Counted from the stretch's first letter, positions 15,016 through 24,413 are shown. The stretch: DNA of 64,000 nucleotides from Cupriavidus consociatus (GCF_017814975.1 NZ_JAGIQA010000035.1:1-64000); one strand, 5' to 3'. The notes: generated by a model from the sequence alone, not told the origin. Translations and numbers: made by a program.

Positions 15016-17049
15016 TTAGATAAGGGTGTCTTTCACCGTACGCACGACGTTGTCGACGGTGAAGCCGAAGTGCTTGAACAGCACGCCGGCCGGAGCCGAT
15101 TCGCCGAAGGTGTCGATGCCCACTACCGCTTGGACCTGGTACTTCCACCAGAAGTCCGTCACGCCCGCCTCGACCGCCACACGCGGCACGCCGGCCGGCA
15201 GCACGCTGGCCTTGTAGGCGGTGTCCTGCTTGTCGAACACGGTGGTCGCCGGGACCGAGACCACGCGCACATGCACGCCTTCCGCAGCCAGTGCGTCTGC
15301 GGCGCCAACGGCCAGGCCCACTTCCGAGCCGCTTGCCATGATCACGGCGTCCGGACGGCCGGTCTCTGCATTGACGCTGTCGCGCAGCACGTAGCCGCCG
15401 CGCGCAATATTGGCGCGGGTGGCGTCATCGCGTTGCTGGAACGGCAGGTTCTGGCGGCTGAAGATCAGGCAGCTCGGGCCGTTCTCGCGGCGGATCGCCT
15501 CGGCCCAGGCCACAGCGGTCTCGGTGGTGTCGGCGGTACGCCAGACGTCCATGTTGGGGATCAGGCGCAGGCTGGCAACGTGCTCGATCGACTGGTGCGT
15601 CGGGCCGTCTTCGCCCAGGCCGATCGAGTCATGGGTGAACACGAACAGCGAGCGGATCTTCATCAGCGCCGCCATGCGCAGCGCATTGCGGCTGTAGTCC
15701 GAGAAGGTCAGGAAGGTCGCGCCGTAGGGGATGTAGCCGCCATGCAGCGTGATGCCGTTCATGATGGCGCTCATGCCGAACTCGCGCACGCCGTAGTTGA
15801 TGTGGTTGCCCCAGGCGTCCACGCGCACGGCCTTGCTGCCGGACCAGTTGGTGAGGTTCGAGCCCGTCAGGTCGGCCGAGCCGCCGAGGAACTCGGGCAG
15901 CACCGGGCCGAAGGCCTCGATGGTGTTCTGGCTGGCCTTGCGGGTGGCGATGGTCTCGGCCTTTTCCTCGCACTTGGCGATGAAGGCTTCCACGGCGGCA
16001 TCGAACGAGCCCGGCAGTTCGCCCTTCATGCGGCGTGTGAATTCGCCGGCTTCATACGGGTGGCGCTCGGCATACGCATCGAACAGCGCGGTCCAGGCAC
16101 GCTCCAGGGCCTGGCCGTTGGCCTTGGCGTCCCAGGCGTCATAGACGTCGCCCGGCACTTCGAACGGGGCGTGGGCCCAGCCCAGCGCCTCGCGGGTGGC
16201 CAGCACTTCGGCGCCGCCCAGCGGCGCACCGTGCACGTCGTGGCCGCCTTCCTTGTTAGGCGCGCCCTTGCCGATCTTGGTGCGGCAGCAGATCAGGGTC
16301 GGCTTGTCGCTGGCCTTCGCCTGCGAGATCGCCAGGTCGACGGCGGTGACGTCATGGCCGTCGATGCCGCGGATCACGTTCCAGCCATAGGCTTCGAAGC
16401 GCTTCGGGGTGTCGTCGTTGAACCAGTGCACGACGTCGCCATCGATCGAGATGCCGTTGTCGTCCCACAGCGCGATCAGCTTGTTCAGCTTCAGCGTGCC
16501 GGCCAGCGAGCAGGCCTCGTGCGAGATGCCTTCCATCAGGCAGCCATCACCCAGGAAAACGTAGGTGTGGTGGTTGACGATATCGAAACCGGGGCGGTTG
16601 AATTCTTCGCCCAGCAGGCGTTCGGCCAGCGCCATGCCGACCGCATTGGTAATGCCCTGGCCGAGCGGACCGGTGGTGGTCTCAACGCCCGGGGTGATGC
16701 CATATTCCGGGTGGCCGGCGGTCTTGCTGTGCAGCTGGCGGAAATTCCGCAGTTCTTCGACCGGCAGGTCATAGCCGCTCAGGTGCAGCAGCGCGTAGAT
16801 CAGCATCGAGCCGTGGCCGTTCGACAGCACGAAGCGGTCGCGGTCGGCCCACTGCGGGTTGGCCGGGTTGTGCTTCAGGTGCCGGCCCCACAGCGCCACG
16901 GCGATATCCGCCATGCCCATCGGCGCACCGGGGTGGCCGGAATTGGCCTGCTGGACGGCGTCCATGGCAAGCACGCGGATGGCATCGGCCATCAGCTTGG
17001 CGGGCTGGGAAGCAAAGGGACTCGTTGCGGGATGGGCTAGGGCGGACAT
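15016..17049 (-). CDS. tkt: transketolase
   Basis: 677 residues. The thiamine-diphosphate motif starts at GDGCLMEGISHEA and runs to the conserved Asn region ALWDDNGISIDG. The pyrimidine-binding domain holds FVFTHDSIGLGEDGPTHQ. It moves two-carbon ketol units in the pentose phosphate and Calvin cycles. The tkt-gapA pairing is characteristic of Cupriavidus/Ralstonia chromosome 1. ATG at 17049 gives MSALAHPATSPFASQPAKLMADAIRVLAMD; the frame is open further upstream but unlike protein. Confidence 0.97.
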   Translation of the reverse strand: MSALAHPATSPFASQPAKLMADAIRVLAMDAVQQANSGHPGAPMGMADIAVALWGRHLKHNPANPQWADRDRFVLSNGHGSMLIYALLHLSGYDLPVEELRNFRQLHSKTAGHPEYGITPGVETTTGPLGQGITNAVGMALAERLLGEEFNRPGFDIVNHHTYVFLGDGCLMEGISHEACSLAGTLKLNKLIALWDDNGISIDGDVVHWFNDDTPKRFEAYGWNVIRGIDGHDVTAVDLAISQAKASDKPTLICCRTKIGKGAPNKEGGHDVHGAPLGGAEVLATREALGWAHAPFEVPGDVYDAWDAKANGQALERAWTALFDAYAERHPYEAGEFTRRMKGELPGSFDAAVEAFIAKCEEKAETIATRKASQNTIEAFGPVLPEFLGGSADLTGSNLTNWSGSKAVRVDAWGNHINYGVREFGMSAIMNGITLHGGYIPYGATFLTFSDYSRNALRMAALMKIRSLFVFTHDSIGLGEDGPTHQSIEHVASLRLIPNMDVWRTADTTETAVAWAEAIRRENGPSCLIFSRQNLPFQQRDDATRANIARGGYVLRDSVNAETGRPDAVIMASGSEVGLAVGAADALAAEGVHVRVVSVPATTVFDKQDTAYKASVLPAGVPRVAVEAGVTDFWWKYQVQAVVGIDTFGESAPAGVLFKHFGFTVDNVVRTVKDTLI

Positions 17050-17324
17050 TCGGGCGGTCTTGGACGTGAGCTTGGACGCGGGCGGGCGTGAGCCTGTCGG
17101 CGGGAAAACCGCAATTTTAGCAGAAGCTAAGGGGTTTTCCGGACTCCCGGACACCGGTGGCGGGCATGGCCCGGGGATCACCCGCGGGGGTAGACGCGTG
17201 GCGCGGCACCGCACTTCGACAGCGCAGCGCCACGCGCGTAAGATGCACACTCGCACCGCGCGGCCCGGCTTGTGACAGAAGACCGACAGACCGCGCCGGG
17301 TTTCCCGCATGACAGGAGACGATC

Positions 17325-17753
17325 ATGAGCAGACCGGCCAACACCCCCTGGCTCACCCCCTACCTGACCGTCGCCAACGGGCGCGCCGCACTGGATTTCT
17401 ACAGCCGCGCCTTCGGCTTTGCCGCCGGCAACGTGGTCGATGAAAACGGCGTGCCGACCCACGCTGAAATGCACTACCAGGGCGATCTGGTGGTGATGTT
17501 CGCACCCGAAGGCGCCTGGGGCAGCACCGCCCGCACGCCCCGCTCGCTCGGCGTGGAATGCCCGCAAACCTTCTATGTCTACTGCGACGATGTCGACGCG
17601 ATGCACCAGCGCGCGGTCGACGCCGGGGCCGTCAGCCTGATGGCCCCCGCCGACCAGTTCTGGGGCGACCGCTACTGCATGGTCGAGGACCCGGACGGGT
17701 ACCGTTGGGGCTTCGGCAAGCCGCTCGATCCGAACGGGGGCAAGGCAAGCTGA
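17325..17753 (+). CDS. VOC-superfamily (glyoxalase/PhnB-like) protein
   Basis: 142 residues with the paired beta-alpha-beta-beta-beta units of the vicinal-oxygen-chelate fold. WLTPYLTVANGRAALDFYSRAFGF opens the first and YVYCDDVDAMHQRAVDAGA the second, ending DRYCMVEDPDGYRWGFGKP. This resembles PhnB/glyoxalase-like proteins of unknown substrate. The stop overlaps the rsmE start by one base (TGATG), so the two are translationally coupled. A good Shine-Dalgarno (AGGAGA) precedes the ATG. Confidence 0.85.
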   Translation: MSRPANTPWLTPYLTVANGRAALDFYSRAFGFAAGNVVDENGVPTHAEMHYQGDLVVMFAPEGAWGSTARTPRSLGVECPQTFYVYCDDVDAMHQRAVDAGAVSLMAPADQFWGDRYCMVEDPDGYRWGFGKPLDPNGGKAS

Positions 17754-18511
17754 TGGCTCCGCGTTTCTTTGTCGGCGGCACGGACACGATCCTTGCCGCC
17801 GAAGCCGAATTTTCCCTGCCCGAACCGGTGGTACGCCACGCCCAGGTGCTGCGCCTCGAGCCCGGCGACGCCATCACGCTGTTCGACGGCCGCGGCGGCA
17901 GCCACGCCGCCACCCTGCTCGAACTGGGCAAGCGCCATGCGGTAGCGCGTATCGGCGCGCACGACGCGGCCGAGGCCGAGCCGCCCTTCCGCGTCACGCT
18001 GGCGCAAGGGCTGGCCGGTGGCGACAAGATGGACTGGCTGATCGAGAAAGCGGTCGAGCTCGGCGTCGCCGCGATCCAGCCGCTGCAGGCCAACCGCTCG
18101 GTGGTGCGCCTCACCGGTGACCGCGCGCACAAACGCCAGGCGCACTGGCAGGCGCTGGTGCAGGCCGCCTGCGAACAATGCGGCCGCAATCGCTTGCCCG
18201 CCGTGGCCCCGGTCGCTAACTTTGAGACGTGGCTGGCGCAGTCCGGCCGCAGCGGCACCGCGGCAAGGCTGCTGGTGTCGCCGCGGGCAGAGCAGTCGCT
18301 GCCGGCCTATGCGGCCGAGCGCCGCGACGCCCTGCTTGCCGATGGCGTCACGCTGCTGATCGGCCCCGAAGGCGGCCTGTCGCCGGACGAAGAGCGCGCG
18401 GCACTGCGGGCCGGCTTCACCGGCGTGTCGCTCGGCCCGCGCATCCTGCGCACCGAGACGGCCGGGCTGGTCTGCCTTTCGACGCTCAACGCCTTGCTTG
18501 GCGGATTCTGA
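17753..18511 (+). CDS. rsmE: 16S rRNA (uracil(1498)-N3)-methyltransferase
   Basis: 252 residues. The N-terminal PUA-like domain (PRFFV....VRHAQVLRLEPGDAITLFDGRGG) is followed by a SPOUT knot domain with LLIGPEGGLSPDEERAA and LGPRILRTETAGL, the SAM-binding knot of RsmE. It methylates U1498 in the decoding region of 16S rRNA. It starts within the stop codon of the VOC gene and precedes yidB by 48 bp. Confidence 0.95.
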   Translation: MAPRFFVGGTDTILAAEAEFSLPEPVVRHAQVLRLEPGDAITLFDGRGGSHAATLLELGKRHAVARIGAHDAAEAEPPFRVTLAQGLAGGDKMDWLIEKAVELGVAAIQPLQANRSVVRLTGDRAHKRQAHWQALVQAACEQCGRNRLPAVAPVANFETWLAQSGRSGTAARLLVSPRAEQSLPAYAAERRDALLADGVTLLIGPEGGLSPDEERAALRAGFTGVSLGPRILRTETAGLVCLSTLNALLGGF

Positions 18512-18559
18512 CGGCGGCGGCCATCCGGCCAGCGCCAACCTTGACTGAAGGAGTCGACC

Positions 18560-19162
18560 ATGGGACTACTCGATAGCGTGCTGGGCGGCGTGCTCGGACA
18601 ACTGGGCAATGCCCGCGGCGAAGAAGGCAGCGCCGGCGGGCTCAATCCGAAGCTGATGATGGCGCTCGGCCTGCTGGCAGTGCTGGCCATGCGCAACCGC
18701 GGCCAGGAGAGCGGCTCTGCAGCGCCGGTCGACGATGGGCTCGGCGGACTGGGCAGCCTTGGCGGGCTGCTGGGCGGCATGCTTGGCGGCAATTCCAGCG
18801 CGCCCGGCGCCACCGGCGGGCTTGACCTTGGCTCCCTGCTGGGTGGACTGCTTGGCGGTCAGGGCGGTGCCCCGGCCAACAGCCAGGCGCTGGGCGCTGC
18901 CGCAGGCGGCATCGGCGCGCTGCAGCAGATCCTGGCACAAGCGGGGCTGGGCGAGCAGGTGGATTCGTGGATCGGCACCGGCGCCAACCAGCCGGTCACG
19001 CCGTCGGCGCTGAGCGACGCGCTGGGCGGGACCGGGGCGCTGGACTCGCTGGCACAGTCGACCGGGATGTCGCAGGAGGACGTGGCGGCGCAACTGAGCG
19101 AAGGCCTGCCCGAGCTGATCGACCGGCTGACACCGCACGGGCATGTCCCTGCGCAGGAGTAA
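18560..19162 (+). CDS. YidB family protein (DUF937)
   Basis: 200 residues, strongly Gly/Leu/Ala rich (LGGLGSLGGLLGGMLGG). The C-terminal half carries the conserved DUF937 pattern VDSWIGTGANQPVTPSALSDALG...LAQSTGMSQEDVAAQLSEGLPELIDRLTPHG, as in E. coli YidB. Function is unknown in the family. A Shine-Dalgarno (AAGGAG) lies before the ATG, and it ends at a bidirectional terminator. Confidence 0.88.
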   Translation: MGLLDSVLGGVLGQLGNARGEEGSAGGLNPKLMMALGLLAVLAMRNRGQESGSAAPVDDGLGGLGSLGGLLGGMLGGNSSAPGATGGLDLGSLLGGLLGGQGGAPANSQALGAAAGGIGALQQILAQAGLGEQVDSWIGTGANQPVTPSALSDALGGTGALDSLAQSTGMSQEDVAAQLSEGLPELIDRLTPHGHVPAQE

Positions 19163-19187
19163 GGCCGGCACGCGCGGCGCGCTGACA

Positions 19188-19218
19188 AGCAAAAAGCCCG
19201 CAATTGCGGGCTTTTTGC
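19188..19218. terminator. bidirectional intrinsic terminator between yidB and barstar gene
   Basis: Long perfect palindrome AGCAAAAAGCCCGC-AATT-GCGGGCTTTTTGCT. The T run on each strand lets it end both yidB and the converging barstar-like gene. Confidence 0.92.
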
Positions 19219-19241
19219 TTACTACGGAACTGTACCGGCGC

Positions 19242-19862
19242 TCAGGCGAACGAATAGAACACCCGGAACTGCACCTTGCGCTCGCCCCAGAACTCGGCGG
19301 CGTCGCGGAACACATCGAGCAGCACCTCGCGCCCTTCCTTGTCGAACTTCTGCGCAATCGGCAGGCCTTCCAGGACAATGACAAAGCCCGGCTGCGGGCC
19401 AGCCTTGTAGATCAGGTCCGTCAGGCAATCCGCCAGGGCGTCGAAGTTCTTGCCGAAATGCTTGGGGAAGATAAACGACGTTGCGATCGTTTCCAGGACC
19501 TCGGCCTTGCTGGCGCAATGCGCGCAATTGGCATAAAGGAAATGCTGGCCGAGATCGGCGGCCGCCTGGGCCAGCTCGGGCACACGGAAGGCACGGATCG
19601 ACTGGACGATGTTCGGACGCACCGTCTTGAACAGGTTCATGGCCCCCTCGCTGGTGCCGTCAGCCCAGCCTGCACCGGCCGGCATGGCCACGGGCGCGTT
19701 CGCGGGCGGGAGTTTGTGCGTGAGCTCTTGGCGCTGCGGCATCGTCAGCACGTTGTCATATAGGTTCTGGGCCTGCTGCTGAGCCCGCTGCCAGCCATCT
19801 CCGGCGCCGCGCTCTTCGCGGGCGGCAAGGGCGTCGCCCAGTCCGAAAATGTCAGTCATCAT
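19242..19862 (-). CDS. barstar-family ribonuclease inhibitor with N-terminal extension
   Basis: 206 residues. The C-terminal half (about 104-206) is a barstar domain. FPKHFGKNFDALADCLTDL aligns directly with the barnase-binding helix of barstar (FPEYYGENLDALWDCLTGW), keeping both key Asp residues (D141 and D145). The first about 100 residues have no match I recognise and make it twice the length of B. amyloliquefaciens barstar. Its first ATG (19862) overlaps the stop of the RNase gene as ATGA, implying coupled translation. It should neutralise the adjacent RNase in the cytoplasm. Confidence 0.88.
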   Translation of the reverse strand: MMTDIFGLGDALAAREERGAGDGWQRAQQQAQNLYDNVLTMPQRQELTHKLPPANAPVAMPAGAGWADGTSEGAMNLFKTVRPNIVQSIRAFRVPELAQAAADLGQHFLYANCAHCASKAEVLETIATSFIFPKHFGKNFDALADCLTDLIYKAGPQPGFVIVLEGLPIAQKFDKEGREVLLDVFRDAAEFWGERKVQFRVFYSFA

Positions 19863-20269
19863 TTGAGTATCCGTTTGAAGCTGTTGTAGTGGTCTTCCGT
19901 GTAGTAACAATCGTTGGCAGCGCGCTGTTCCCCGCCGCATACGATCCGCCTGGCTCCCCGGTTCCGGCTTCTGGCGCTCTTTACCGTGTACTCGCGGTAG
20001 TACCCGCGTTGTTGTTGCGGCAGGAGGCGTTCGTAGTTGCCGAATCGGGTTCCGTCCTTGTCATACGGGAACGGGCCGCCGGTTTCGATGCGCTCCAGGG
20101 TCTGCCGTGCTTCGTTGGGCAACTGCTGCACCGCAATGGTTCCCATGCCCTCGGTCTGCGCCTGGCGCGCCAGCGCGGGCTGCGCCAGGGCCAGCACCAA
20201 TGCCGCGCCGGTCATCGACCGGGCCAGCATCTGCGCTGCCTGCTGCATCAAGGGTACTTGGGAAACCAC
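19859..20269 (-). CDS. secreted barnase/RNase Sa-type ribonuclease (N1/T1 family)
   Basis: 136 residues. A hydrophobic signal segment (about 18-35, ending PALARQA) suggests export. The mature part contains GPFPYDKDGTRFGNYERLLP and RGYYREYTV, diagnostic of microbial N1 RNases. The catalytic triad appears intact: E93, R107 and H127 correspond to barnase Glu73, Arg87 and His102. Cys111 and Cys121 may form a disulfide. The barstar-like inhibitor gene follows at once. A shorter start (Met8) is also possible. Confidence 0.85.
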   Translation of the reverse strand: MVSQVPLMQQAAQMLARSMTGAALVLALAQPALARQAQTEGMGTIAVQQLPNEARQTLERIETGGPFPYDKDGTRFGNYERLLPQQQRGYYREYTVKSARSRNRGARRIVCGGEQRAANDCYYTEDHYNSFKRILK

Positions 20270-20595
20270 GTTGCTTGTCTAGGTTGAACCGGAAATCGAG
20301 CCTGCCGCTGTTTGGGTAGACGATCTGTCCGGGCCACCCTGGCCGGCAACCTCGCGCGCCTTGTCCTGCACGCGCCGGATGCCAACCGCACCGGGGCGCT
20401 CATGGCGAGCGCCTGTATCAAAGGCGTAAGGTTACGCGCATGCACGCAATTAATCAATCCCGGCCCGGACGCAGCGGGAATTCCTCAATTGTTTCAATAT
20501 GTTAAGCGTATGTGTGCGCATACTAACTGTCACCACAAGGCGACAAAAAAGCCGGGCGAACCCGGCTTTTCCGAAACCTTTGCACGGCAGGCGGC
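20270..20595. other. intergenic segment between RNase gene and maeB
   Basis: 326 bp between the 5' end of the RNase gene and the 3' end of maeB, both on the minus strand. It holds the maeB terminator (20550-20567) and presumably the RNase-operon promoter. Open frames here are short and not protein-like. I see no other gene or repeat. Confidence 0.5.
20545..20567 (-). terminator. intrinsic terminator of maeB
   Basis: Stem AGCCGGG / CCCGGCT with CGAA loop, read on the minus strand and followed there by six T (plus-strand A run at 20545-20550). It lies just after the maeB stop. Confidence 0.88.
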
Positions 20596-22935
20596 TTAAC
20601 GCTTGGCAGCCGCGTCCACCACCACCAGCGAGGTCATATTGACGATGCGGCGCACCGTCGCCGACGGCGTCAGGATGTGCACCGGCGCCTTCACGCCCAG
20701 CAGGATCGGGCCGATCGCCACGTTGTTGCCCGCGGCAACCTTGAGCAGGTTGTACGAGATATTGGCGGCGTCGATGTTCGGGCACACCAGCAGGTTGGCT
20801 TCGCCCTGCAGCGTGCTGTCCGGCACCAGCTGGTCGCGCAGCTTCTGGTCGAGCGCGCTGTCGCCGTGCATTTCACCGTCGACTTCGAGTTCCGGTGCAC
20901 GCTCGCGCAGGATGGCGAGTGTATCGCGCATCTTGCGGGCCGAAGGCGCTTCGGAGGAGCCGAAGTTCGAGTGCGACAGCAGGCCAACCTTGGGCTCGAT
21001 ACCGAAGCGCTTCAGCTCTTCGGCAGCCATCAGCGTGATCTCGGCCAGTTCCTCGGCGGTCGGGTCGACGTTGACGTGGGTGTCGACCAGGAAGATCTGG
21101 CGGCCCGGCAGCACAAGGCCGTTCATGGCCGCGTAGACCTTGCCGGTGCCGCCCAGTACCTGGTCGATGTAGCGCAGGTGCGCCGCGGTGGTGCTGACGG
21201 TGCCACAGATCATGCCGTCGGCCTCGCCCTGCTTGACCAGCATGGCGCCGATCAGCGTGGTGCGGCGGCGCAGTTCCAGCTTGGCGTACTGGGGCGTGAT
21301 GCCCTGGCGCGCCATCATGCGGTAATACGCGTCGGAGTAGTCGCGGAAGCGCTCGTCGTGCTCGGGATTGACCACGGTGAAGTCGACGCCGGCACGCAGG
21401 CGCAGGCCGAAGCGCTCGATGCGGTGCTGCAGCACGGCCGGGCGGCCGATCAGGATCGGGTTGGCCAGCTTCTCATCGACGATCACCTGCACGGCACGCA
21501 GCACGCGCTCTTCTTCGCCCTCGGCAAAGACGATGCGCTTCTTCTCCATCTCGACCTTGCGCGCGGCGGCGTAGATCGGCTTCATCAGCGTGCCCGAGTG
21601 GTACACGAACTGCTGCAGTTGCAGGCGGTACGCGTCCATATCCTCGATCGGACGGGCGGCCACGCCCGACTTCATCGCGGCTTCGGCCACGGCCGGGGCC
21701 ACCTTGACGATCAGGCGCGGGTCGAACGGCTTCGGAATCAGGTATTCCGGACCGAACGACAGATCCTGGATGCCATAGGCGCTGGCAACGATGTCGCTCT
21801 GCTCCTGACGCGCCAGCTCGGCCAGCGCGTTGGCGGCGGCGATTTCCATCTCGCGCGTGATGGTGGTGGCGCCGCAATCCAGCGCACCGCGGAAGATGAA
21901 CGGGAAGCACAGGACGTTGTTGACCTGGTTCGGGTAGTCGGTACGGCCGGTGGCCATCACCGCGTCCGGCCGCACTTCCTTGACCAGCTCGGGCGCGATT
22001 TCCGGATTCGGGTTGGCCAGCGCCAGCACCAGCGGCTTGTCGGCCATGCGCTGGACCATGTCCTGCTTGAGCACGCCCGCGGCGGACAGGCCCAGGAAGA
22101 TGTCGGCACCGTCGATGACCTCGCCCAGCTTGCGCTTGTCGGTTTTCTGCGAGAAACGGGCCTTTTCCGGGTCCATCAGCTCGGTACGGCCTTCATAGAC
22201 CACGCCGGCCAGGTCAGTCACCCAGATGTTCTCGATGGGCAGGCCGATGTCGACCAGCAGGTCCAGGCAGGCCAGCGCGGCGGCGCCGGCGCCCGAGGCA
22301 ACCAGCTTGACCTTGTCGATGTCCTTGCCGACCACCTTCAGGCCGTTGATGACGGCCGCGGCCACCACGATCGCGGTGCCGTGCTGGTCGTCGTGGAAGA
22401 CGGGAATCTTCATCTTCTCGCGCAGCTTGCGCTCGACGTAGAAGCACTCCGGTGCCTTGATGTCTTCCAGGTTGATGCCGCCGAAGGTAGGCTCCAGCGC
22501 GGCGATGATCTGGACCAGCTTTTCCGGGTCCTTCTCGTCGATTTCGATATCGAACACGTCGATACCGGCAAACTTCTTGAACAGGCCGCCCTTGCCTTCC
22601 ATCACGGGCTTGGAGGCCGCGGCGCCAATGTCGCCGAGGCCGAGCACGGCGGTGCCGTTGGTGATCACCGCGACGAGGTTGCCGCGCGCGGTGTAGCGGA
22701 AGGAGTTGGCCTGGTCGACCACGATCTCTTCACAGGCCGCGGCCACGCCCGGCGAGTAGGCCAGCGCCAGGTCGCGCTGGTTCGACAGCGGCTTGGTCGG
22801 GGTGACGGAAATCTTGCCGGGGGTCGGAAACTCGTGATACTCGAGCGCCGCTTTGCGCAGCGCCTCACGCTGCTGCTGTTTCAGATCGTCTTGGGACGGG
22901 GACTGCTGAGGGCTGGTCATCGGCGCATTTTCCAA
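20596..22935 (-). CDS. maeB: NADP-dependent malic enzyme with C-terminal phosphotransacetylase-like domain
   Basis: 779 residues, the length of the MaeB multidomain class. The N-terminal malic domain covers about 30-430, with LAYSPGVAAACEEI and FHDDQHGTAIVVAAAVINGLK (metal and substrate site) and an NADP-binding region around SGAGAAALACLDLL. The C-terminal PTA-like domain covers about 450-779, regulatory in other MaeB proteins. It decarboxylates malate to pyruvate and makes NADPH. The start is MENAPMTSP at 22935 or MTSP at 22920. A promoter with a perfect palindrome lies 90-130 bp upstream. Confidence 0.96.
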   Translation of the reverse strand: MENAPMTSPQQSPSQDDLKQQQREALRKAALEYHEFPTPGKISVTPTKPLSNQRDLALAYSPGVAAACEEIVVDQANSFRYTARGNLVAVITNGTAVLGLGDIGAAASKPVMEGKGGLFKKFAGIDVFDIEIDEKDPEKLVQIIAALEPTFGGINLEDIKAPECFYVERKLREKMKIPVFHDDQHGTAIVVAAAVINGLKVVGKDIDKVKLVASGAGAAALACLDLLVDIGLPIENIWVTDLAGVVYEGRTELMDPEKARFSQKTDKRKLGEVIDGADIFLGLSAAGVLKQDMVQRMADKPLVLALANPNPEIAPELVKEVRPDAVMATGRTDYPNQVNNVLCFPFIFRGALDCGATTITREMEIAAANALAELARQEQSDIVASAYGIQDLSFGPEYLIPKPFDPRLIVKVAPAVAEAAMKSGVAARPIEDMDAYRLQLQQFVYHSGTLMKPIYAAARKVEMEKKRIVFAEGEEERVLRAVQVIVDEKLANPILIGRPAVLQHRIERFGLRLRAGVDFTVVNPEHDERFRDYSDAYYRMMARQGITPQYAKLELRRRTTLIGAMLVKQGEADGMICGTVSTTAAHLRYIDQVLGGTGKVYAAMNGLVLPGRQIFLVDTHVNVDPTAEELAEITLMAAEELKRFGIEPKVGLLSHSNFGSSEAPSARKMRDTLAILRERAPELEVDGEMHGDSALDQKLRDQLVPDSTLQGEANLLVCPNIDAANISYNLLKVAAGNNVAIGPILLGVKAPVHILTPSATVRRIVNMTSLVVVDAAAKR

Positions 22936-23018
22936 TCGGTGGAGCCGTCATTGGCTTGGCGGGGACGATCGGCGGACCGGCTCCACGTGCCCACCTTCTC
23001 TTCCTTTGGAACCCAGCA

Positions 23019-23051
23019 TTTTATATAGTGAAATACTATTTCACAATAAGC
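23019..23051 (-). promoter_or_regulatory. maeB promoter with overlapping perfect palindrome
   Basis: On the minus strand TTGTGA and TAAAAT are 17 bp apart, about 90 bp before the maeB start. The spacer is largely filled by the perfect 17-bp palindrome GTGAAATA-C-TATTTCAC (23028-23044), which also covers the end of the -35 box. A dimeric repressor bound there would block RNA polymerase. The regulator is not identified. Confidence 0.6.
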
Positions 23052-23289
23052 CTTTTGCTTGGGGCACCTTTGCGATTCGGTACAATATGCCCCATCCAAC
23101 GGGGCAACACCAGCAAGCGTAGCGCCGCCCGGCGCATGGCTGGTGACTCGCTGCGGTCATGGCTGTCATGCGCGGCAGTATCTTGCTGAAACGCTGCCGG
23201 CGCCGCATCCTGATGCGCCCTTCCGACTCCATCCGTCCCTCCGGTGCCTGCCGGCCGGGCAAACTCCTGTCCACTGCCAGCTCGCCGCG

Positions 23290-24279
23290 ATGTCCGACGC
23301 CCAGCCCGCTCCGCACGCTCCACTTTCCGAGTTCGACCTGATCCGCCGCTATTTCACGCGGCCGGTGCATAAAGCCGCACTCGGCGTGGGCGACGACTGC
23401 GCACTGATCGAAGGCCGCCCGGGCCATCACCTCGCCATCAGCACCGACATGCTGGTCAGTGGCCGCCATTTCTTTGCGGACGTGGCCCCACGCGCGCTTG
23501 GCCACAAGGCGCTGGCGGTCAACCTGTCCGACCTCGCCGCGATGGGAGCCGAGCCGCGCGCCTTCACGCTGGCGCTGGCCCTGCCCGAGGCCGACCCGGC
23601 ATGGCTGGCCGAGCTGGCCGACGGCATGCTGGCCCTGGCAGACGCCCACGGCTGCGAGCTGGTCGGCGGCGACACCACGCGCGGCCCGCTGACGCTGTCG
23701 CTGACCGTATTCGGCGATGTTCCGCACCGCGCCGCGCTGCGCCGCGACGCGGCACGCCCGGGTGACGATATCTGGATCTCCGGCACGCTTGGCGACGCGC
23801 GCCTGGCGCTGGGCGACTGCCGTGGCGAATGGCTGCTGCCCGAGCCCGACTTCACCCAGGTGCGCCCGCGCATGGACACGCCGACACCGCGCGTGGCACT
23901 CGGCATGGCGCTGCGCGGCATGGCGCATGCGGCACTCGACATCTCCGACGGCCTGATCGGCGACCTCGGCCATATCCTGGCACGTTCGCAGGTGGGCGCG
24001 CTGATCGATGTCGACGCGCTGCCACGCTCGGCGGTACTGGCCAGCCAGCCGGAAGCGATCCAGCGTGAATGCGTATTGGCAGGCGGGGACGACTACGAGC
24101 TGTGCTTCACCGCACCGGCGGGCAACCGCGACGCGCTCGCCGCGCTCAGCGAGCGCCTGGCGTTGCCGCTGACGCGCGTCGGGACGATCACAGCGGAGCC
24201 GGGCCTGCGGCTGGTCGACCATGCCGGCAATCCGACCCGTTACACCGGCGCGAGCTTCGACCACTTCGCCTCCTCCTGA
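23290..24279 (+). CDS. thiL: thiamine-monophosphate kinase
   Basis: 329 residues of the PurM/ThiL fold. It starts MSDAQPAPHAPLSEFDLIRRYFTRP, followed by GVGDDCALI and DMLVSGRHF, the ATP/Mg-binding N-terminal signature. DISDGLIGDLGHIL and GGDDYELCFT lie in the C-terminal half. It phosphorylates thiamine phosphate to the diphosphate cofactor. It is followed by pgpA, the conserved thiL-pgpA pairing. The ATG at 23290 fits the family start; the upstream open frame is non-coding in character. Confidence 0.95.
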   Translation: MSDAQPAPHAPLSEFDLIRRYFTRPVHKAALGVGDDCALIEGRPGHHLAISTDMLVSGRHFFADVAPRALGHKALAVNLSDLAAMGAEPRAFTLALALPEADPAWLAELADGMLALADAHGCELVGGDTTRGPLTLSLTVFGDVPHRAALRRDAARPGDDIWISGTLGDARLALGDCRGEWLLPEPDFTQVRPRMDTPTPRVALGMALRGMAHAALDISDGLIGDLGHILARSQVGALIDVDALPRSAVLASQPEAIQRECVLAGGDDYELCFTAPAGNRDALAALSERLALPLTRVGTITAEPGLRLVDHAGNPTRYTGASFDHFASS

Positions 24280-24413
24280 CACCGGGGCACAGGCATGTCA
24301 TGATGCCGCCATCGGCGCGCCGCGCGGGAACCGGAGTCCCGCCTTCCGCAGCACTGAAAGCAGCAAGCCGGCCATAACCATAAGCAGCATCCGCATCACA
24401 CGAGCCAACCTTG

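Noticed and set aside
20677..23028. 783-codon open frame opposite maeB
   Set aside because: Antisense shadow of maeB with the typical His/Gln/Val-rich composition.
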